37,832 bases of DNA from positions 1-37,832 of the forward strand of contig JALHNX010000031.1 of NCBI GenBank assembly GCA_022843305.1. The letters run 5' to 3'. The notes under the pieces were generated by a model. It had not been told where the DNA came from, made no database searches, and was given only the letters and a program-made list of their open reading frames with translations. The first letter of the stretch is position 1; every line of letters begins with the position of its first letter. Below are positions 33,690 to 37,832 of the stretch, piece by piece. The position numbers were made by a program, and so were the translations under genes. The stretch comes from Pyrinomonadaceae bacterium. Its GTDB lineage: Bacteria > Acidobacteriota > Blastocatellia > Pyrinomonadales > Pyrinomonadaceae.

Positions 33690-35954
33690 ATGAAAAAACT
33701 TCTTTCGGTAATAATTTTTACCTTTATACTTTTTACCTTTTCGGCTTTCGCGCAAAGTTCAAAAATCTGGGAAGTGCAGAAATACGACATCACGGTGACT
33801 TTGCCGACCGTTGAAACGGACAGATTTTTAAATGCCAACGCGGTTCTGAATCTCAGAAATGTTTCGGCAAGCGCGGCTTCGAATTTGACTTTGCGAATCA
33901 GCCCGTCGGCGGAAGTTTCAAGCGTCAAAGCAAACGGCGCGGCGATTGATTTTTCAAAAGGTCAAGAAAAAATCGGCAGCGGCAGTTTGCAGAGAATCAT
34001 TCTGCGCGGCGTTTCCGCTCCGCCGAACGGAAATCTGGCGATCGAAGTAACCTATAAATTAAAGGTTGACGAAAATACGGGGTTAGGCGCATTGTCGCCC
34101 GTCAGTTCGCAATTTCTGCCGCTTTCTTTCTGGTATCCGACACCGAACAGTTGGTTTTTCACGCGCGGCGCCGATTTTGCACCATTTAGTTTGACCGTTA
34201 ATACACCAAATACTCAATCTGCTGTTTCGGCTGGAAGCGACGGTGACATTTTTTCTTCGGGGCGCACAACCACGAGATACAATCAAAAACTTAACGGACA
34301 GCCGTTTTTTGTAACCGGAAACTGGGACCCTGTAAACACCGGCGGAATCCCGGTCTTGCTGCCGAAAGGCGCGGGCGCGGAAGAACAAAAACGCGCTAAT
34401 GAACTGGCATCGCTGGCTTCAGAGGCAAAAGCATTTACTGCGAATTTGCTTGGAAATATATCCGATCTGCAATTGCAGATAGTTGCCGTCCGGCGCGGTG
34501 CGGGATTTTCGAGCGGCGGAACAATTTTGATTGATGAAAATGTTTTTCGCCGTCAGAAAATTGATTCGCCGACCGCGATGACGGTTTCGGAAGCCGTTGT
34601 CAAAGCCTGGATTGGCGGCACGGTAAAGGTTGACGGCGACGGCAACGGCGTAATTCGTGAAGGTTTGGCGCGTTTTATCGCCACGCAGTTTCTGGAATCA
34701 AAATTCGGGAAAGAAATCGCCGATGTTGAACGTCTGCGCCAGCGCACGGCATACGCAGCGGTCGTTAAACGCGACGCGCCTTTAAATACTGTTTCGCCGC
34801 TCGACGATTATTATTACACGACAAGTGCGAACAAAGGCGCGATGATCTGGCGGCTTTTGTCGAAAAAACTCGGGCAGGAAGAATTTTTTAAGATTATAAA
34901 TGCAAATCTCAAAGAAGGCGCGGTTGATCTGGCAAAGTTACGCGGCGCGTTCTCGTCGCAAAAAACTTTTCTCGATTACGCTTTCGACCAGATAACCGAT
35001 ATGGATTTGTTGATCGGTCTGCCGCAGGTCGTCGGCGGAGATACGAAGATGGCTTTGCGGAATTCGGGTTCGGTTGATGCGGAAGTTGACATTATAGCGA
35101 CAACCGACAAGGGCGAAAAATTAAGGGCTTCGACGACCGTTGCCGCGAAAGGTTTCGGTGAAGTCAGCTTTAAGACGGCAAACAAAATAGTCCGCGTCGA
35201 AGTTGATAGCGATAAACTTTTTCCGCAGATTGATTATTCAAACGATGTCAAGCCGGTTGAAATTGACGAAAGCGATTTGCTTTTATTCACCAAAAAGCCT
35301 TTCGATAAACAGGAGTTTGCGGTTGCCGAAAGAAATGCGCGGCTTGTTTTGCGCGATAATCCGCGTTTTGACGATGTGCGGATTTTGCTGGCGCGCGCAC
35401 TTTTGGCGCAAAACAAGACGGCAGATGCGGAAAGGGAATTTCGCGCCGTTTTGGACGAAAAACTCCCGACGGGGCGAAGTCTGGCGTGGGCAAACGTCGG
35501 TTTGGGCGAAGTCGCTCTGAAATCGAATCAAAACGCGCAGGCAATTCAATTTTATAATGAAGCTATCAAAGCCGATGCCGAATACGGCGCGACTTTGGCG
35601 GCGCGGCAAGGCAAAACGAAAGCAAACGCGCCTTTAAATAATGATGAAGGAATAAAGGCGTTTTTCGCACAATTCGATAAAGCTGCCATTTCGGGGCGCA
35701 AGGCGGATTTGGACGCGATGATTTTAGCGGGCGAGATTCCGCGTTTTTCCGGCGGTATTTCGGGACAGGCGCAAACCTGGACAACGCGAATCAATCAGAT
35801 AGAGAAGACCGGCGCGACGCAGGCGGTTGTCGAAACAAATCTCAGCATCAAAATGCTTACTAAAGACCCCGAAAGCGGAACGGCAGTTTATCGGCTAACT
35901 CTGGTCGGCAATAATTGGAAACTGAGCGGCGTTGATATGTTTGAAGTCAGATAG
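33690..35954 (+). CDS. Secreted M1-peptidase-like protein with lost zinc motif, plus TPR region
   Basis: 754 residues. A signal peptide (MKKLLSVIIFTFILFTFSAFAQ) is followed by an M1-like N-terminal beta domain (KIWEVQKYDITVTLP, FLPLSFWYPTPNSWF) and a central region aligned to the M1 catalytic domain. Where HExxHxWxG is expected the protein reads E301-AVV-K305-AWIGG, so both His and the catalytic Glu are gone. The third ligand is still there as E324 in REGLARF, exactly 18 residues after the second His position. The C-terminal part has tetratricopeptide-like helices (LVLRDNPRFDDVRILLARAL, AWANVGLGEVALKSNQNAQA) and a final NTF2-like beta piece. It is expected to be a binding protein in the periplasm, not an enzyme. 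Confidence 0.8.
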   Translation: MKKLLSVIIFTFILFTFSAFAQSSKIWEVQKYDITVTLPTVETDRFLNANAVLNLRNVSASAASNLTLRISPSAEVSSVKANGAAIDFSKGQEKIGSGSLQRIILRGVSAPPNGNLAIEVTYKLKVDENTGLGALSPVSSQFLPLSFWYPTPNSWFFTRGADFAPFSLTVNTPNTQSAVSAGSDGDIFSSGRTTTRYNQKLNGQPFFVTGNWDPVNTGGIPVLLPKGAGAEEQKRANELASLASEAKAFTANLLGNISDLQLQIVAVRRGAGFSSGGTILIDENVFRRQKIDSPTAMTVSEAVVKAWIGGTVKVDGDGNGVIREGLARFIATQFLESKFGKEIADVERLRQRTAYAAVVKRDAPLNTVSPLDDYYYTTSANKGAMIWRLLSKKLGQEEFFKIINANLKEGAVDLAKLRGAFSSQKTFLDYAFDQITDMDLLIGLPQVVGGDTKMALRNSGSVDAEVDIIATTDKGEKLRASTTVAAKGFGEVSFKTANKIVRVEVDSDKLFPQIDYSNDVKPVEIDESDLLLFTKKPFDKQEFAVAERNARLVLRDNPRFDDVRILLARALLAQNKTADAEREFRAVLDEKLPTGRSLAWANVGLGEVALKSNQNAQAIQFYNEAIKADAEYGATLAARQGKTKANAPLNNDEGIKAFFAQFDKAAISGRKADLDAMILAGEIPRFSGGISGQAQTWTTRINQIEKTGATQAVVETNLSIKMLTKDPESGTAVYRLTLVGNNWKLSGVDMFEVR

Positions 35955-35975
35955 ATGCTAACGGTTGTTATTTTG

Positions 35976-36002
35976 AAAGACGCAGGAAGGTTTTGCGTCT
36001 TT
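35976..36002 (+). terminator. Weak hairpin before kdsC
   Basis: AAAGACGCA - ggaaggttt - TGCGTCTTT followed by ttatctttt. It has the form of an intrinsic terminator between the M1-like gene and kdsC. It may only reduce read-through, since kdsC starts 14 bp later. Confidence 0.55.
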
Positions 36003-36015
36003 TATCTTTTAAATA

Positions 36016-36534
36016 ATGAATAAACAAAATCTGAGCGAAGATATTTTGCATCGTGCCGGCAAGATCAAATTACTATTAATGGATTGTGACGGCGTTTTAA
36101 CGGACGGCAGGCTTTATTTTACCGAAAGCGGCGAAACGATGAAGGTTTTTCACGTCCGCGACGGACAAGGTTTGGCGCTATGGCATAAAGCCGGATTTCG
36201 TTCGGGAATTATTACCGGAAGGGATGCGCAAAAAATTGTCGAAAAACGGGCAACCGAACTCGGAATACATTACATCAAAGCCCGTTCGCATGATAAAGCG
36301 AAAGATTTTGAAGATATTTTACAATCTGAAAAAATACGCGTAGATGAGGTTGCGTATATCGGCGATGATATTGGGGATATTTGCTTAATGGAAAAAGTCG
36401 GTTTGCCAATTGCTGTTGCCGATGCCGTTACGGAAATTTTCCCTTACATTATATATAGGACAGAAAAACCGGGCGGATACGGAGCTGTCAGAGAAGTGAT
36501 TGATTTATTACTTTATGCAAAAAAGAATGTTTGA
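36016..36534 (+). CDS. kdsC: 3-deoxy-D-manno-octulosonate 8-phosphate phosphatase
   Basis: 172 residues. It is a C0-type HAD phosphatase: motif I LLMDCDGVLTDG (nucleophile D23, D25), then LYFTESGETMKVFHVRDGQG, motif II IITGRDAQ, the lysine region (HDKAKDFEDIL) and motif III YIGDDIGDICLM. The C-terminus KPGGYGAVREVIDLLL is characteristic of KdsC. It removes phosphate from Kdo-8-P made by KdsA, before KdsB activates Kdo. No Shine-Dalgarno is obvious. It is the last gene before the rRNA operon. Confidence 0.95.
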   Translation: MNKQNLSEDILHRAGKIKLLLMDCDGVLTDGRLYFTESGETMKVFHVRDGQGLALWHKAGFRSGIITGRDAQKIVEKRATELGIHYIKARSHDKAKDFEDILQSEKIRVDEVAYIGDDIGDICLMEKVGLPIAVADAVTEIFPYIIYRTEKPGGYGAVREVIDLLLYAKKNV

Positions 36535-36589
36535 AAAATTTTCAAATTAATTTAAATGACAGGCAACGACTTGGTGTATATAAACGTCT

Positions 36590-36790
36590 TACTCTGCTCG
36601 CTCAAATTGAGAGGAAAACCGAGCGATTTGAAAATAATAAGATGGGCAACTCAGCAGAAAACAGTTTCATCTTAACTTGCTCGCTCGAAATGAGAGCGAA
36701 ATTCTAAAGAAATAAAGTGAGCAACCTGATAGAAAGATAATTCATCTTAAATGGCTCGCTTGAAATAACAAGCAAAATTTTGTTGGGAAA
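36590..36790. repeat. Three degenerate tandem units upstream of the rRNA promoters
   Basis: Units start near 36595, 36678 and 36751, each opening with gctcgct(c/t)(a/g)aa and a small hairpin (ctcgctcaaattgagag; gctcgctcgaaatgagagc; gcttgaaataacaagc). The first two end (t)ttcatcttaa. The periods are about 83 and 73 bp. The gap from 36535 to 37057 has no convincing gene. Confidence 0.55.
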
Positions 36791-37057
36791 TTAAGTTCTC
36801 TTGGGTTAATAAATTGCAAGAGGGTTTTATTTTCGACAAAAATCGAAAAAATAAGTTCTTTGAATGTTTGTATTTATGTATTTGTGAAGGCGCATATTGC
36901 CCTTGAAAGGCTCTTTTAATGAAGTATGAAATTATTATTTTGTGAAATACTCGAAAGTCGCTTGACAAGAACACCTCAAATATAGAAAATACATATTTGC
37001 CTCTAGCGAAAATTTTTTAACTGGAAAAGATTAAGATAAAAATATTCGCAAGAGCAA

Positions 37058-37085
37058 TTGACAAAGAGAATTGATTCTGTATAAT
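37058..37085 (+). promoter_or_regulatory. rRNA promoter P1
   Basis: TTGACA - 16 bp - TATAAT, both hexamers consensus, with ttctg before the -10 and tcaaaagtttcgctcg after it. It is the first of three near-identical promoters in tandem. Confidence 0.9.
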
Positions 37086-37150
37086 CAAAAGTTTCGCTCG
37101 TGAAACTCTTTCGACAGTTAAAAGAGAAAAGTTGAAAGTTTTGTGAGCGA

Positions 37151-37178
37151 TTGACAAAGGAATTAAGTTCTGTATAAT
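37151..37178 (+). promoter_or_regulatory. rRNA promoter P2
   Basis: TTGACA - 16 bp - TATAAT, 93 bp after P1, with the same ttctg element and gagcga immediately before the -35. The downstream sequence gaaacttcgctcgcgg resembles that after P1. Confidence 0.9.
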
Positions 37179-37238
37179 CAGAAACTTCGCTCGCGGAAAT
37201 TGGTTGGTAACAACAAAATAAAAAGTTTCGCCGAGCGG

Positions 37239-37266
37239 TTGACAAAAAAGATTGATTCTGTATAAT
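37239..37266 (+). promoter_or_regulatory. rRNA promoter P3
   Basis: TTGACA - 16 bp - TATAAT, 88 bp after P2, again with gattctg before the -10. It is the promoter nearest to 16S rRNA, giving a leader of about 140 nt. Confidence 0.9.
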
Positions 37267-37411
37267 CAATAATTTCGCCCCAAACAAAAACGGGACGAAG
37301 AAACGATAGAAAATTTGATTTTTGAAAACTAGATATGCGAGTCCATGTGTTAATTCAAACACGGTTCGTTTAACGACGAACACGAACAACAAAGAAAGCT
37401 AGTAATAACTT
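37267..37411 (+). other. 16S rRNA leader region
   Basis: Transcribed spacer between P3 and 16S, including tttgaaaactaga, a phrase typical of rRNA leaders, and gtttaacgacgaacacgaac. Processing stems cannot be paired because the other arm would lie beyond the window. No boxA could be assigned with certainty. Confidence 0.55.

Positions 37412-37832
<421 letters not shown>

Noticed and set aside
36962..36990. A fourth rRNA promoter starting at TTGACA (36962)
   Set aside because: No TATAAT-like hexamer lies at 16-18 bp; only a poor TATAGA at about 13 bp.
36747..37392. Minus-strand open frames of 75-129 codons upstream of 16S rRNA
   Set aside because: They run through the tandem promoters and AT-rich repeats; the apparent internal repetition comes from the DNA repeats.

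Overview
The window reads as a chromosomal piece of an Acidobacteriota bacterium, most likely of the Blastocatellia/Pyrinomonadales type. I infer this from the look of the partial 16S rRNA gene at the right end (from about 37412), from a transmembrane Ser/Thr kinase with a TolB-like beta-propeller, a pair of MacB-type permeases, zinc-ribbon/DUF4190 and GYF/TM2 proteins, and dispersed 'PEGGTQ'-type palindromes. Placement rests on pattern recognition, not on a tree.

Left part (1-8.4 kb): the 3' part of cyanophycin synthetase (cphA) converges on an isoaspartyl peptidase (iaaA). Together they suggest a cyanophycin storage and recovery pair. Next come a class III aminotransferase, a divergent DUF255 thioredoxin-fold protein, a Thr/Asn-rich lipoprotein, and a membrane GAF-GGDEF diguanylate cyclase with an intact inhibitory site.

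Middle part (8.8-26 kb): the Ser/Thr kinase, a beta-CASP metallo-beta-lactamase nuclease, two adjacent FtsX/MacB-type permeases without an ATPase, sucD, a SnoaL-like protein translationally coupled to a thioesterase, a GYF-TM2 protein, a chimeric scar of two broken genes (DUF433 head, nucleoside diphosphate kinase tail), a zinc-ribbon protein with three copies of a D-P-x-K-T-x-V motif, a lone nuoI, a membrane protein, an ImmA/IrrE-like protein whose first zinc ligand is changed, a GAF-PP2C (RsbU-like) phosphatase, a FecR-domain protein and a CPBP-family membrane protease.

Right part (26.2-36.5 kb): an interrupted Kdo/lipopolysaccharide locus, kdsB - small membrane protein - pyrG ... kdsA - DEDDh exonuclease - pseudo-M1 peptidase - kdsC. 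pyrG supplies the CTP used by KdsB. Between pyrG and kdsA lies a decay and insertion zone (29.2-32.3 kb): a SnoaL-like gene with a replaced end, remnants of a peptide/nickel-type ABC importer (binding protein joined directly to ATPase), an unknown gene with a stop codon near its 5' end, an overlapping small-protein/HNH-nuclease pair and an AT-rich orphan.

Far right (36.6-37.8 kb): tandem degenerate repeats, three near-identical consensus promoters (TTGACA-16-TATAAT) in a row, and the first ~420 nt of 16S rRNA.

The most striking unexplained structure is a family of intergenic long inverted repeats, each built from a different short word repeated in tandem. One is a perfect 34-bp stem, and another ends on the base before a start codon.
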